Below, piece by piece: positions 14,398 through 25,869 of a stretch of 64,000 nucleotides of DNA. Positions within the stretch are counted from its first letter, which is position 1, and every line of letters starts with the position of its first letter. Source of the DNA: Bolinopsis microptera (Eukaryota > Ctenophora > Tentaculata > Lobata > Bolinopsidae); NCBI RefSeq assembly GCF_026151205.1, contig NC_087072.1:13802169-13866168 (forward strand), given 5' to 3'. The position numbers and the translations under genes were made by a program. The notes under the pieces were generated by a model that saw only the letters and a program-made list of their open reading frames with translations, was not told the DNA's origin and did no database searches.

Positions 14398-15500
14398 GTA
14401 TTGCGTCCATACTCCATAATATATTCGATGCAGCCAACAACTTATAGCACAGCACAATTCAATTCGGTTGACGTCGTAACTCGACCACAACCCTCCTGCC
14501 CTCAATTATCCTATTAATTAATTAATTATCCTACGATAAATTAATCAATATTGATCGAATTAAATAAATTCAACAAAGACTGTAAAATACATGGCTACAA
14601 TGAGTTCTAAAAAGTATTGCGTCCATAATTTATTCAATGCAGCCAACAAATTATAGCACAATAATTTATTTCGGTTGACGTCGTAACTCAACCACAGCCC
14701 TCTTGCCCTCATATCAATCATCTTATTAATTAAGGGGGCCGGGGGGGGGGTCTTCATCAAAATTCTCTCGAAATTGATTTTATAGTTGTTTCTGATAGAG
14801 GGGAGTGATATCTATCAGCTGCTTTTAGTCCCATGGAAAAAAATTGTTCCTAGCCGAAATTATCGCTGGTCAAAGGTCAGCGCTCATGTGTAATTGTATT
14901 GCGCGAGCGATTTTCAATCGCGCGTCCTGAAAATCGAGTCTAAAAATCTATCTTCTCCTACATTTTTTGAGCAATCACCCTGAAACTTTCAGGATATGTT
15001 CTAGGGATCATTTAGAAGAGAAGTATCGAGCCGAATTTTGAGATAGGCCTCAGAAAATTTTTAAATCGATTTTGAAAATCTTGGACCTGGAAAAATCGTC
15101 AAAAAATGAGGTCCAAGATTTTCAAAATCGAATTAAAAATTTTCTGAGGCCTATCTCAAAATTCGGCTCGATACTTCTCTTCTAAATGATCCCTAGAACA
15201 TATCCTGAAAGTTTCAGGGTGATTGCTCAAAAAATGTAGGAGAAGATAGATTTTTAGACTCGATTTTCAGGACGCGCGATTGAAAATCGCTCGCGCAATA
15301 CAATTACACATGAGCGCTGACCTTTAACCAGCGATAATTCCGGCTAGGAACAATATTTTTCCATGGGACCAAAAGCAGCTGGTAGATATCACTCCCCTCT
15401 ATCAGAAACAACTATAAAATCAATTTCGAGAGAATTTTGATGAAGACCCCCCCCCGGCCCCCTTAAGGATCCTACGATAAATTAATCAAAATTGATAGAG
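14398..15500. repeat. Direct duplication, second copy split by a foldback element
   Basis: Copy 1 is about 14398-14556 and copy 2 starts at about 14612. They share AGTATTGCGTCCATA, TCAATGCAGCCAACAA and CGGTTGACGTCGTAACTC. Copy 2 stops at TTATTAATTAA (14733) and resumes after the foldback as ATCCTACGATAAATTAATCA (15469), exactly as copy 1 reads at 14529. Confidence 0.88.
14734..15462. mobile_element. 729-bp foldback transposon in a TTAA site
   Basis: Left arm 14734-15088 and right arm 15109-15462 are near-perfect inverted copies around a 20-nt loop. The ends are GGGGGCCGGGGGGGGG and its complement. TTAA at 14730-14733 and 15463-15466 flanks both sides. TTAA targets are typical of piggyBac and Kolobok families. 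No transposase is encoded, so this is a non-autonomous element. Its empty site is preserved in the neighbouring duplicate at about 14510-14530. Confidence 0.92.
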
Positions 15501-15911
15501 TTGAAACCCGGATATTTTTGGACAAGGACTATGATGATGAAAATCTAAAATATATGGCTACCCGCTACAACTACAAGTACAATGACCATTTTTATAAAAA
15601 TACTAATTCAATCCTAAAATGTGCCATGTGATAATATTATATATACAAATTTATATATATGTACATAACAAACTTCTTATCGGCCACCCAGAACATTGTG
15701 TTTCTGTTAAAAGATAAGCAGCGTTATCAGAAATCAGTTTAAATATTGACAATAACCGGGTTATAAAAATGATAGGACCAAATTTAAATTTACTATCCAT
15801 CACAATCTGATGAGTTGTTACTGGTAACTGGTGACACGTATCCTAGTGGTGGTCGTCCATTACCAAGAACTGTAATAGTAGAGATAAGACAGATAAAACG
15901 GACACAGAAAC

Positions 15912-16100
15912 ATAATGATTCCAGGGATAATATCCGATAGTAGAGACTAGGTAGGACAAGTGAAACTACTGTTTAGGAGTTTAGTTTACTGTTTAGGAGT
16001 AGTTTCACTTGTCCTACCTAGTCTCTACTATCGGATATTATCCCTGGAATCATTATCTAATCATGAGACTGATAAACAACGAACCTCTCCAGAATCTCAC
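15912..16100. repeat. Inverted copies of the 12.4-kb dispersed repeat
   Basis: Arm 15912-15970 (ATAATGATTCCAGGG onward) and arm 15999-16056 are inverted copies separated by a 28-bp spacer with two GTTTAGGAG units. The right arm continues to 16100 through AACGAACCTCTCCAG, matching the longer copy at 12415. Confidence 0.88.
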
Positions 16101-18090
16101 AGAAACATAAAGGTGACTACAAGTACAGGGACCCGCTGATCAGGGCGCAAAATTCGACGTAATACTCATTTTAGGTTTCATTACATGAAATTAGGACAAA
16201 TTTGTTGAGTTACAGAGTTAGAGTTCACTGACACATTAAACGGAAGAGCGTAACAATATTTATTACGAGGACTCAAAATAACATTTTACCACCAGGGTGG
16301 CTGAATTTCCTGTGGTCCCCCCAAAAACACTGAAACACTGTGAGATTGTCAGATCTCGGGAGTCGTGGCAGTTAAAAATGGGACGGTCCATATCTCGCCA
16401 CATTATTGAATAAGAAAGATACTGTCTAGGAGAGTAATTTAGAATCACCGCGAATCCACAGATGAATTTAATTGGGCTCTCACCAGACCAGCTCTTATTT
16501 GAACTATCTCGAACTTCCTACATCACAAATGGGATAATAACTCTAATTTCTTCTAAAGCTGGTTTGAAAATAATTTCGGATGGATGTTGGCCATATTTCT
16601 TCATAATTAGGCAATTACCTGTACTTTTCATGGATATTTTCCTCTAAAAATATAGTATTAAGTGGAATTTAAGTATGGAAGACGGAAGTGTGTTGAGACT
16701 TTGAATTACACAGAATTCAAGAACTTTAATAGAAATTTTACCGTAATCAAGTAAATCCAAGCTTTTAATTACATTGCTTGACTTACCGGTGACAATATAA
16801 TCATGAGCGTCTAATGTCAACCATTCAGTTTGGCGTTAAACTGGTTTGGGTTTTACCGTTACTTCACGACACGTCTAGAATATCAAAATGAGGCCCGGTA
16901 TATGACAATAAAAGCTCGTCAATATATTAATATATAGCTAAACTAATATATATATAATATAGCTAAACTAATATATAGCTAAACTAATATAAAGCTAAGC
17001 TAATAAAATATTTCCCATTGAGGAGGCATTAGGCAACGAGCAGGGAATTCTAAACAAACCAAACCAAGCCGAGCGGAACATTCAGACCGAGTAATTTATA
17101 TTTACAACTACTTTCATGAAGCTATCTCGCAGCTACATAGTCTATATAGTCTATATTATAGTATGTATAGTCCTATAATAGTCAACACTGCGATACTAGT
17201 TCGTCGTCTGGTAATACCGTCATACCGAATGATCACTGTAAGCGGGAAATCGTACGATAACAGACCGCCGCACAGACTGCGGAAAATAATTAGAGATATA
17301 ATTATCGGACATCGGAGCTAGTGTCGTTTTCTTTTAATCTAATAAGGTAAAACTGCGATCATCTTGAGATATGCAGCTTATTTAATGTTATATTTAACAT
17401 CATATTTAACAGTTAGTGTTGAGGAAAATTGGGATGAAAACGAATGGATCGTCTTGCCGCATTCTATCAAAGCGTAAATGTAAATCTTTCCCAATTCATA
17501 TAATCAAATAATGATAGTTGTAGCGAATAATAGTCCTTCATTCCGGTTGGTAACCTGCTCAACTTGAGCACCAGAGCAGAGTCACTGTTCGGTCTGGGGT
17601 GAGATCCTTGGCGGGGCCATGAAGACTCTTAGTTTAACTAGGGGCCGGGGTTTTTCGTTACAAAAATTCCAATACTTTGATTTCGAATAAATGGTGGTTT
17701 AAATACTCCGTGATTTATAATATTTCTTTGAAAGTCTGAACTTAATTTCCTAGCCGGACCAAGTCACGAGTTGAGATTGAAAGCTGGTAAATGGACGTAA
17801 CCGGATCCCCCATTTCAATAATTTCTTTTATAATTTTATATTTTTGTGAAATATTTAATACTTCATAATACAAGACAAATAAAATAGCAAAAGTTTTAAA
17901 ATATTAATTTTATTTCACGTCAGAGGGTCAGCATTTAATAAAAATTAAAATATGTGCATTATATTAGGGTAATAATAATACAGTTAACAAAATAATGATA
18001 ATATACGGACTTATTATGACCATAGTGATAAGGGTCATGTTCAGAGTTCAAGTTATAATCTAACAAACTATTTCCAATAATGTCGAAATG
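16101..18090. other. Intergenic with a short TATAGCTAAACTAA tandem
   Basis: No coding signal; the 61-residue frames at 16263 (-) and 16462 (+) resemble nothing known. At about 16920-17005 the unit TATAGCTAAACTAATA recurs four to five times. The 3' end of SDR copy B lies near 18000-18090. Confidence 0.55.
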
Positions 18091-19083
18091 TTACACACTT
18101 GGTTGTTCGCTGCTCACTTCACTGTAGCCCTGACTGAATCGTCTCTCACGAGCTACCTCGATCTTTTTCTCCCACTTCGCTAAACCGGCCTCATACCCAT
18201 CTTGATCTCCTTGTGCCACAGCTGATTCCTGATACCAGGGGTTGAAGTACCAGCTCGCCCTCATGAAGTTGTTAGGGAAAGCCGGGTATGTCAGAGTTCT
18301 AGGTCTGGTGGTATACGAGTCCAACATCTCTTTAGCAGCTCGTTCCATAGTACCAGCGATTAAATCCACGGGAATTGAATCATCTTTCCAGAGACTCTCC
18401 ATGTCTGGAGTCCAGATAAGACCTAGGGCTCCGATTGTTAGAGAGACTGGAGACTTCTTAGCTAGCAGTTCTTGCTGCAGACTGTAGAAGAATCCGTTCA
18501 GCGCGTGTTTGGAGGCGCAATAAAGCGACATCGCATAATTAATGGGAACTTCTCCAAAAGTAGACGATGTTACAAATAGATGTCCTGAACTTGCCTCCAG
18601 ATGTGGCAACCCATGAAGTGCTATCTCAATCATGCTAAAAAAGTTAACTTTGAAGATTCTATCGATGTAGGATGGTTCCTGCATGTATTGATTTGCCAAG
18701 AAGGGTCCTAACGGGAAGGCTGCATGATTCAGAACGAGGTAGTCTAGTTTTCCAAACCTTTCCACCGTTTTGTTGACTACAATACTGCTTCCCACTACAT
18801 TAGAAAAGTCATAAGAAATAACCTCAACTGCTGCTGCTCCTTTTTTGAGAGCCTGCTCTTGGACTCTGAGAAGTTTGTCCTCTGATCGAGCAACTAGAAC
18901 CAAGTAAGCTCCCTTTTCAGCTGCCTGGTATGCAAGTTCCTCTCCAATACCACTGCTTGCTCCACATATTAGAATCACAGTCCCTCGTGGTATCTCGGAC
19001 ACTGTACTAGAGAGATTCTTGTACATCAGCACTGATATCACACATATAGCCACTGCACCGACCAGATTCTTCATTGAAACCAT
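18091..19083 (-). CDS. 11-beta-HSD-like short-chain dehydrogenase, copy B, intact
   Basis: 330 residues in one exon from ATG 19083. A signal anchor at residues 7-24 suggests ER membrane attachment with the catalytic domain C-terminal to it. Motifs in order: CGASSGIG at 40-47 (the TGxxxGIG coenzyme site with Cys for Thr), LVLNHAA near 117-122, N147, serines 173-174 in VTSS, and YCASK with Tyr188 and Lys192. The following IGALGLIWTPDM resembles the LGLIDT segment of HSD11B1. The family carries out NADP(H)-dependent oxidoreduction of steroids or xenobiotic carbonyls; the substrate here is unknown. Copy A is about 7 kb away on the same strand and is nearly identical over residues 30-110, so the pair arose by duplication. 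Confidence 0.92.
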   Translation of the reverse strand: MVSMKNLVGAVAICVISVLMYKNLSSTVSEIPRGTVILICGASSGIGEELAYQAAEKGAYLVLVARSEDKLLRVQEQALKKGAAAVEVISYDFSNVVGSSIVVNKTVERFGKLDYLVLNHAAFPLGPFLANQYMQEPSYIDRIFKVNFFSMIEIALHGLPHLEASSGHLFVTSSTFGEVPINYAMSLYCASKHALNGFFYSLQQELLAKKSPVSLTIGALGLIWTPDMESLWKDDSIPVDLIAGTMERAAKEMLDSYTTRPRTLTYPAFPNNFMRASWYFNPWYQESAVAQGDQDGYEAGLAKWEKKIEVARERRFSQGYSEVSSEQPSV

Positions 19084-19486
19084 CGTATATAGCTTAGGTT
19101 GTTACATGAACTATAAAAACAATGTGTTAGACTGATATTGTTAAATGATTGGTTGGTTGGCGGATCAAATCCCTAATGGACCAGCCCACGAGTTTCCGCT
19201 CCCTTTAAAACTCAATACATCACACAATATTGTCGACGTTCCAGCTACATGTGCATGCTCCTTTCATAGACGAAACGTTGAAATCATTATTTTTATAGCT
19301 TCAACACAATGTTTTCAATAAATTTATACAATATAACTAGCAAGGTATAATAATAAAAATACCTTGTTAAAACGAATCTATACAATTAAAACACAACTAG
19401 TTATAATGTCAAAGATAACTACAAATGTTCAAACGAAACAAGCAACAAGTTGGAACGTATACTCCTTGTACAGCGATATACAAGTC

Positions 19487-20180
19487 ACATACAAATGCTC
19501 AAAAGAATGTATTGGATTTCTAGACCACGTACAAACTACAAATACATACAAATGCTCAAAAGAATGTATTGCATTAATTCTAGACAACGTACAAACTACA
19601 AATACATGCAAATGCTCAAAAGAATGTATTGCATTTCTAGACAACGTACAAACTACAAATACATACAAATGCTCAAAAGAATGTATTGCATTTCTAGATC
19701 ACGTACAAACTACAAATACATGCAAATGCTCAAAAGAATGTATTGCATTTCTAGATCACGTACAAACTACAAATACATGCAAATGCTCAAAAGAATGTAT
19801 TGCATTTCTAGACAACGTACAAACTACAAATACATACAAATGCTCAAAAGAATGTATTGCATTTCTAGATCACGTACAAACTACAAATACATGCAAATGC
19901 TCAAAAGAATGTATTGCATTTCTAGATCACGTACAAACTACAAATACATGCAAATGCTCAAAAGAATGTATTGCATTTCTAGACCACGTACAAACTACAA
20001 ATACATACAAATGCTCAAAAGAATGTATTGCATTTCTAGATCACGTACAAACTACAAATACATACAAATGCTCAAAAGAATGAATTGCATTTCTAGACAA
20101 CGTACAAACTACAAATACATACAAATGCTCAAAAGAATGTATTGCATTTCTAGACCACGTACAAACTACAAATACATACG
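19487..20180. repeat. 57-bp satellite array, about 12 copies
   Basis: The unit begins ACATACAAATGCTCAAAAG and ends ACTACAAAT. One copy has a 3-bp insertion (ATT to ATTAATT). Variants at two places (ACATAC or ACATGC; GACAAC, GATCAC or GACCAC) show that copies 3-5 repeat as copies 6-8, a 171-bp higher-order unit. Because 57 is divisible by three, two plus-strand frames stay open through the array. One would read KCSKECIAFLDHVQTTN per unit. I regard these as non-coding by-products. Confidence 0.92.
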
Positions 20181-20234
20181 GTGGACAAAAGGCTCCAGAT
20201 ATCTTCGTAATTGTTAAACCGACCAGCCTGGACA

Positions 20235-20545
20235 TCTTACTATATATAAAGCGAGACGATATATATGGATATATGGATCCGTTTTACTGACACCAGGGCA
20301 TCAACTTTAACGCGACTTTCCGCAAAAACCGTAAAATATATACAACTGAAACTTTTTTGACTGGGTCAAATGCTTTAATGGCCTTCAAATCAGCATGAAA
20401 AAATTAAAAATTGGCCAAGGAATAAGAATTTTAGTGCCCAAAATTTGGACTCCCAAGTGGTGTCAAAAACGCGAATTAAATAGGTAATAATTATTTTATT
20501 CTCTCGAGTCTTGACACCACTTTAGGGTAGACGGGTTCCTGCTAG
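20235..20545 (+). mobile_element. Short non-autonomous Helitron
   Basis: Begins TCTTACTATATATAAAG after an A and ends GGTTCCTGCTAG before a T, the A/T insertion and TC...CTAG ends of Helitrons. GGTGTCAA and TTGACACC near the 3' end could pair as a stem. A 313-bp relative lies at 62284-62596 and a 2.2-kb relative at 41748-43949. It starts about 55 bp after the 57-bp satellite. Confidence 0.78.
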
Positions 20546-20803
20546 TATTCCTAAATTATACCTCTTCTCACCCTCGTAGAACATTTTAAACTCTGCTAAA
20601 AATAATATAAGGGCTATCAATAACAGCTCTACGCCAGAATTCCAAGGTATTAGTATCAAACGCATGGCACATAGCAGCACATAGCTCCTGTTGCCAATAA
20701 GCTGATCCAACAAAACCTGTGACTTGAGGAGGGTATACCTAAAACGAACTCTAAAATCTCATCATATTTATTATTGCCCTACAACAGCAAACGTGTACGT
20801 GTA

Positions 20804-20921
20804 GGAATGTCTACTATTATACCCTACACTAACATGACCTCAGGAATGTCTACTAGTATACCCTACACTAACATGACCTCAGGAATGTCTACTATTATAC
20901 CCTACACTAACATGACCTCAT
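20804..20921. repeat. 39-bp tandem repeat, three copies
   Basis: GGAATGTCTACTATTATACC units start at 20804, 20843 and 20882 and differ by one base. The period is a multiple of three, so a short frame stays open (GMSTIIPYTNMTS per unit). No other support for coding. Confidence 0.88.
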
Positions 20922-22247
20922 GGAATACAGGTTTTCATAAGTCTCATGTTAGCACTGATCTAGTATACAGTTCACTGTACAGCAGAGTAATAGCAAATGT
21001 TACCAGTGTGACACATCCTGCATGACCAACAATATCTGCTACCAACATTCAGGGCGATTACTTTTTTAAATGTAGGAGAATATAGAAATCCTTGTAGACA
21101 AGAAAGTTCCCCTGAGAGCTGAGAGCTCGTCCTGGCGTGCCCAAGAGAACTTGTTCATATCAACGATCACTTCAGACTAAAAGAAAAATACAACAACACA
21201 ACAAGTGAGACACGGGATACATGAAGAAATAGGAAGTAGTTGCAACCCCACCCCACGTACAATAAATTGTAGAGTCAGCTAGATGTGCCTCCTCGGACTA
21301 CTAAACATCCCTATTTTAGGTCAAGTTAAAAAACGGAAACTGCAAGGTTCCACACTGGCTCTACTCTGATGTCCATGATAATATGCTGGTATACACTATA
21401 CAATAATACCACAATTAGGTAAACTAATAATGCTGCACAGAGCAAGATCGCCTAATTTATGGCCTTGATAAAGCCCGTCTCATGATGAGATATGGCCTTA
21501 ATAAAGCCCGCCTAATGATGAGATTTGAATGCAAGATAATCATATGATATGCACTGTAATCATATGATCAAGTTTCATTGACAGTAGATATTTCTCTTTT
21601 CACACAACGACCGTTATGTATTTTATATGATACCCAATTTTTCAATTTATTTTTTGATTAGTCTGCCTGCTCACTCCAAATCGGCGATCTTACCATTACA
21701 CAGCGTCTACCCAATTTTACGAAAACGTTCAAGACCAAATATATTCAAAGAGATAGAAGTGAAGAAGTACCTTATTGAAAAGTTGGGCCCTCAATCTATA
21801 AGTTTCCCGTTCTCGCTGTACTTTAGTGTCCTTCTTTTTCTTTTGTACCTCTTCTAGCCGATTGTATAACCTGCGGTATTTTGCTATTATCTATCTAGCA
21901 ATATAATGAAATAATTTATTGTTCTGGTAAATTTATTACGTACTTTAATTTAAAAAAACAAACGCCCTTGATATTTACAGATTTGTTGTTACAACGACGA
22001 ATGTTAAATCTTGAAAAATTTCATAGAAATAGTATATTCTGCATCTGACGGTTCACTTACTTTTTTGAGTTTCTTGTCATAACTTTGTGAGAGATTATTC
22101 TATTTTTTGGTGCAGGTGGTGGAACTGAAATTGTAACGAATTTATCTGCTGATAAAATCGGCTCAAGTCATAAAAATAGTACAACCCGGACAACAACAAA
22201 AACCTATGGAACGACAATTATTTAGTAAGTAAATACCAAAAGGCGAG
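20922..22247. other. Intergenic, no gene seen
   Basis: Contains a two-copy tandem of ATATGGCCTTGATAAAGCCC at about 21458-21525 and otherwise AT-rich non-coding sequence. It includes the 3' untranslated part of the ALMS-motif gene. Confidence 0.6.
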
Positions 22248-25200
22248 TCACATACTATCAAAAGAAGCGAAGTATCTGGCGTCAATAGTAGGTCTCGGTC
22301 TCACCGGGGGTGTAGAGGTTGCATATTTCTCTCTAGCTTCTTTACAGAGCTGTATAGACAGGGCCCGTCTCCGGGATTGCTGAGAAAAGAGAACTGTGAA
22401 CAGCTGGAGCATAGATATTAAGAATAATCTGTTAATATGAGCTGGTGATCAGCCGTAAGGCTCATACATTGGACAACAAATCACAAAGGAATATTGCTAC
22501 CGATTAAAATGCCGGGTAAAAACTGGTATGTTTAAATTTATAAAATGTTGTACCTTAATAAAGCGCTGTTTGTAAGCATGGAATGCATCTTGGAGTTTGC
22601 CGGTTTTAAACACCATGTTTGGGTAGCCCGGAGCTCTATCCACATCTTCACTGGTTACAGATTCCTGGTCCAGACTGAGGAATTTGGATAACGTTAAATA
22701 CACAACTGACATTATGTTAGGCTAATTTACACCACAGTTAAAATGTTAGAGCTTGCACACTGCAGAGTCTCAACTAAGACCAAATAATAAATTGTATCAG
22801 TTGTCTGGCGACGACAAATCTAGTAAGAACATTATTTACAGACTGACCTTATCTCAAAAGCTACTGGAGATTTGACTCTCTGTTTAACGGGAGCAGCAGG
22901 TGAAGTTGGAGCTGGGGAAGGCATCTTTATCTCCTCGTGATCTCGAACTGGGAAACTGTCCAACTCGATAGGTATCAGCTCTTCTTTCTCTTTTATCTTT
23001 TCCTCCCTTTCTTCGACACGCTTTCTTCGCTCCTCCTCAATCTAGATTATAATGCCTTGCAATATATTGAGATGTAATAAAAAAGTGTTAAACAGTAATC
23101 TACAAAACTCTAAAAATAGGATTTATCCAATATTTTGGGAAAACAACAGCAGAGATTCAATAAATTGAAACCAACCTCTCTGATTAGTCGGTCAATTCGG
23201 TTTTGCCGTGAATCCATTGATCGATTAGTACAAGTTTCGTCCAGGTTTGCTTTCCTTGGATGTTTCAGTTCTCCGGCACTCAGTTCAAATACTTCAGGAG
23301 CCTTTTTCTCGACTGCTTTTCTACCCTTGACTTTCCCAGAGGGTCTATTCTTTTTCTTTGCTGCCTGGTTATTTACACCTTTTCTATAAGTCTCCTGGTT
23401 GAACGATTTGTGCATTTTTTCAAGCTTTTTAACATCAACTTGAATGCAAGGCTCCCTCCTTGATGCGGATCTGCTCTTGTGTTGTTTCAAAGCTCTAGAC
23501 TGTACCACAAACTTCATGAACTCACTCCAAAGAGCATTAAGAGCTTCTACGTCCTCCTCGACTACAACAGTTCCTTCGGTAAGGGTGGAGTCCCCAGATA
23601 CCATACTGGCTGAGGTGAAGGTTGATTTTCCAGCTTTGAGACCTGGTTTAGGAGTGGAACTAGGAAGATCGTTTGCAGATGTCTGTTTGTCTTTTGTGGA
23701 AATGTGATTCTCCTCTTGCCTGCTCTTTCGCTCCTGTTCATTTTCGTCCATCTCAGCTTTTTTGCGAAGTATCTCCATAAAAAGGTCTCGTGTGGCCACC
23801 TCAGTGGAGTCTAGAGAACTATCTCCACTCTCAACCTGCTGTGTGGCTGGTTTTGGTGATGGTGCAGGAAGTTCCACCTTCGATTTAACCTGATATGGGG
23901 ATTTTGGTCTGCTATCCACCTCAGAATTAGACTTGGCCCGCACATGCTCAGAGCTTGCTGCTTTGGAACTGTTCCTACCACCTCTAATCTTGGGTCTAGA
24001 AGCTTCTACATCACTTGTGTTGCAATTAGCGTCAGCAGTCGTCTTGACTTTGATTGGAGCAGTTTGAATAGCCCTATTACTAAGATGAGCGGGAGATGAT
24101 TGTTGCATCCTGTCTACCTTGTCCACGCTGGGAGGGGCAGACAAAGTAGCAGCAGTCTTAGCAGCTTTAGCGTCTATTCTCTCCTCGAGATCTCTCAGGT
24201 ACCGCTCGTTGCTTTGCTCACGCAGTGAGCGCTGTAAAGCTTTCAGCGTGGCAAGCTGTCTGTCTGTTTCTGAGTCACACTCACTGTAAGAGGTATCCTT
24301 GTGTTCTATTGCTACTCTCGGAGGATGGACTGCATTTTCTTTGTTTTCGGTAGTGATTTGAGAAGTTTGAATTTTGGCATCTTGGAGCTGTTTTGTCTTT
24401 ACTTGGCCTTCAACGACAGACCTGTAGTACGCATGTTTAAAGTCAGAAAACTCCGATCTCAGTTTCTCAGTTCCCTCTTGCTTATCCACAATCTCTCTTC
24501 TGAGAGCCGCAATATCGGACATGATGGTGTTTTGAAGTGAAACAAAGCTGCTGTGAAGATTGGGGTAGTCGTTGGTGTCGAGAGATGTTTCAGATGTTTT
24601 TTGTTCCACTATCTGAGGTTCTGACAAAAATCTTGTACTATAAGGAACATCAAACTTGAGAACTTTTTCAGAGGACGGTGCTGTTAAGGGTCGGTACTTG
24701 CCTTCGTGGGGACTAAGAACTGCAAATGCACTTCTTGGTCTATCTTCGGCCGAGGGTAACTCCGGTAGTACTCTTTCAGCATGGGAGGGTAGCTGCTCTT
24801 GTTTCGAGTTGACTTCAGAAAACTGATGTTTATTGAGTGATTTTGAAAGCGAGTTTTCAGTTTCTGAGTCACTCCAAGCATGTCGTCGGAGTGGTTTCAC
24901 TGAATCCTTAAATCGGCTTAGAAGATTATCTTTATCTATGATTGATAAGCTCGATGTCTCATCGAATGAACCTAACTCAGTGGTTCCAATAACCTTACCA
25001 TGACTTTGAAGCTGAACTTTGCTACGTTTGGGAGTTGGTCTATGTACCTTCTTATCTAACTTCCTCTGAACTCTTGGAGGAGTAGCAAACGCATTGGCAA
25101 AGTCATCGTCCGATAGAGGAGTAAAAATAATGTCGTCATCGTCATATGGAAATTGTCCATCCGATATTGTTTGACCGCCGTCACTAACACTTTGTCCATT

Positions 25201-25869
25201 TTCAAGACGACTGTTCATCAGCAGATCTTCTGTAAGCGGAGTGATATCGACAGAAACAGAGTTGACAGCAAAACCAGGGTCCGAGGGAATAGAGGGAGGT
25301 TTAGCTATCTTGAGTCGAGCTCGTGACTGCTCATCGAAAATTGAGTGAGACAGTTGTTGTGACGAATCCAAATGTAATGTAGTAACTGATGCGGATGGCT
25401 GAGGCTCTCCAAGTGCACTTTCAGCATGATCCCGCATACTAAGGGCAAGTTTTTCAGATTTGGCCATGACCCGTTCTTCTTCATCAAGCAATTCTCGGCG
25501 TAACCTCGCGATTCTCTCACGTTGTGATGACCCAAAACTGGCTTCAGATGACGAGGAACGTCGAGGAGGTGTCGACATTTCAACATTGGCGATTCTAGAG
25601 GGTAAAGATGATATCAATGGGGTCCCATCTTCAAAACTCCTCTCTCTAAATTGAGGCTGAGAGTAGTAAGCAAGCATCGGAGATGTTTGAGAGGTGAGAG
25701 GCTGCTGAATGACAGTCTCCTGGGTACTTTGTGTAGCTATTGGAGCAGGTTCCGGACCTGGATCTGATTCTGATCTGTACTTGTCGGAGAGGATTCCGTC
25801 TATCTCTGACCATGAAGGTGTGTCCGCGTGAAGGATGGAGGTGGACGCTGTGGGATCTGCTTGTGACAT
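22248..25869 (-). CDS. ALMS-motif-containing centrosomal-type protein, four coding exons
   Basis: Exons: 25869-23176, 23041-22848, 22674-22554 and 22379-22248, about 1046 residues with consistent phases (0, 2, 0). The first exon encodes 898 residues of low-complexity, Ser/Pro/Glu-rich sequence with short helical runs (SSQRERIARLRRELLDEEERV near 110) and a conserved-looking ALNALWSEFMKFV block near 780. The C-terminus, built from exons 3 and 4, reads GKLQDAFHAYKQRFIKQSRR, close to the ALMS motif (LQEA...RPxFIxxSxxR) of ALMS1, CEP295 and C10orf90, which target centrosomes and basal bodies. The start has an acceptor directly before it (TTTATTTCAG|GATG), so an untranslated first exon lies further right. 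Length and order do not let me choose among family members. Confidence 0.65.

Noticed and set aside
19487-20180. CRISPR-like regular array
   Set aside because: Units are contiguous tandem copies without unique spacers, in an animal genome.
19364-20217. Two overlapping repetitive open frames of about 240-255 residues
   Set aside because: They exist only because the 57-bp satellite unit is divisible by three; no start context, introns or non-repeat domain.
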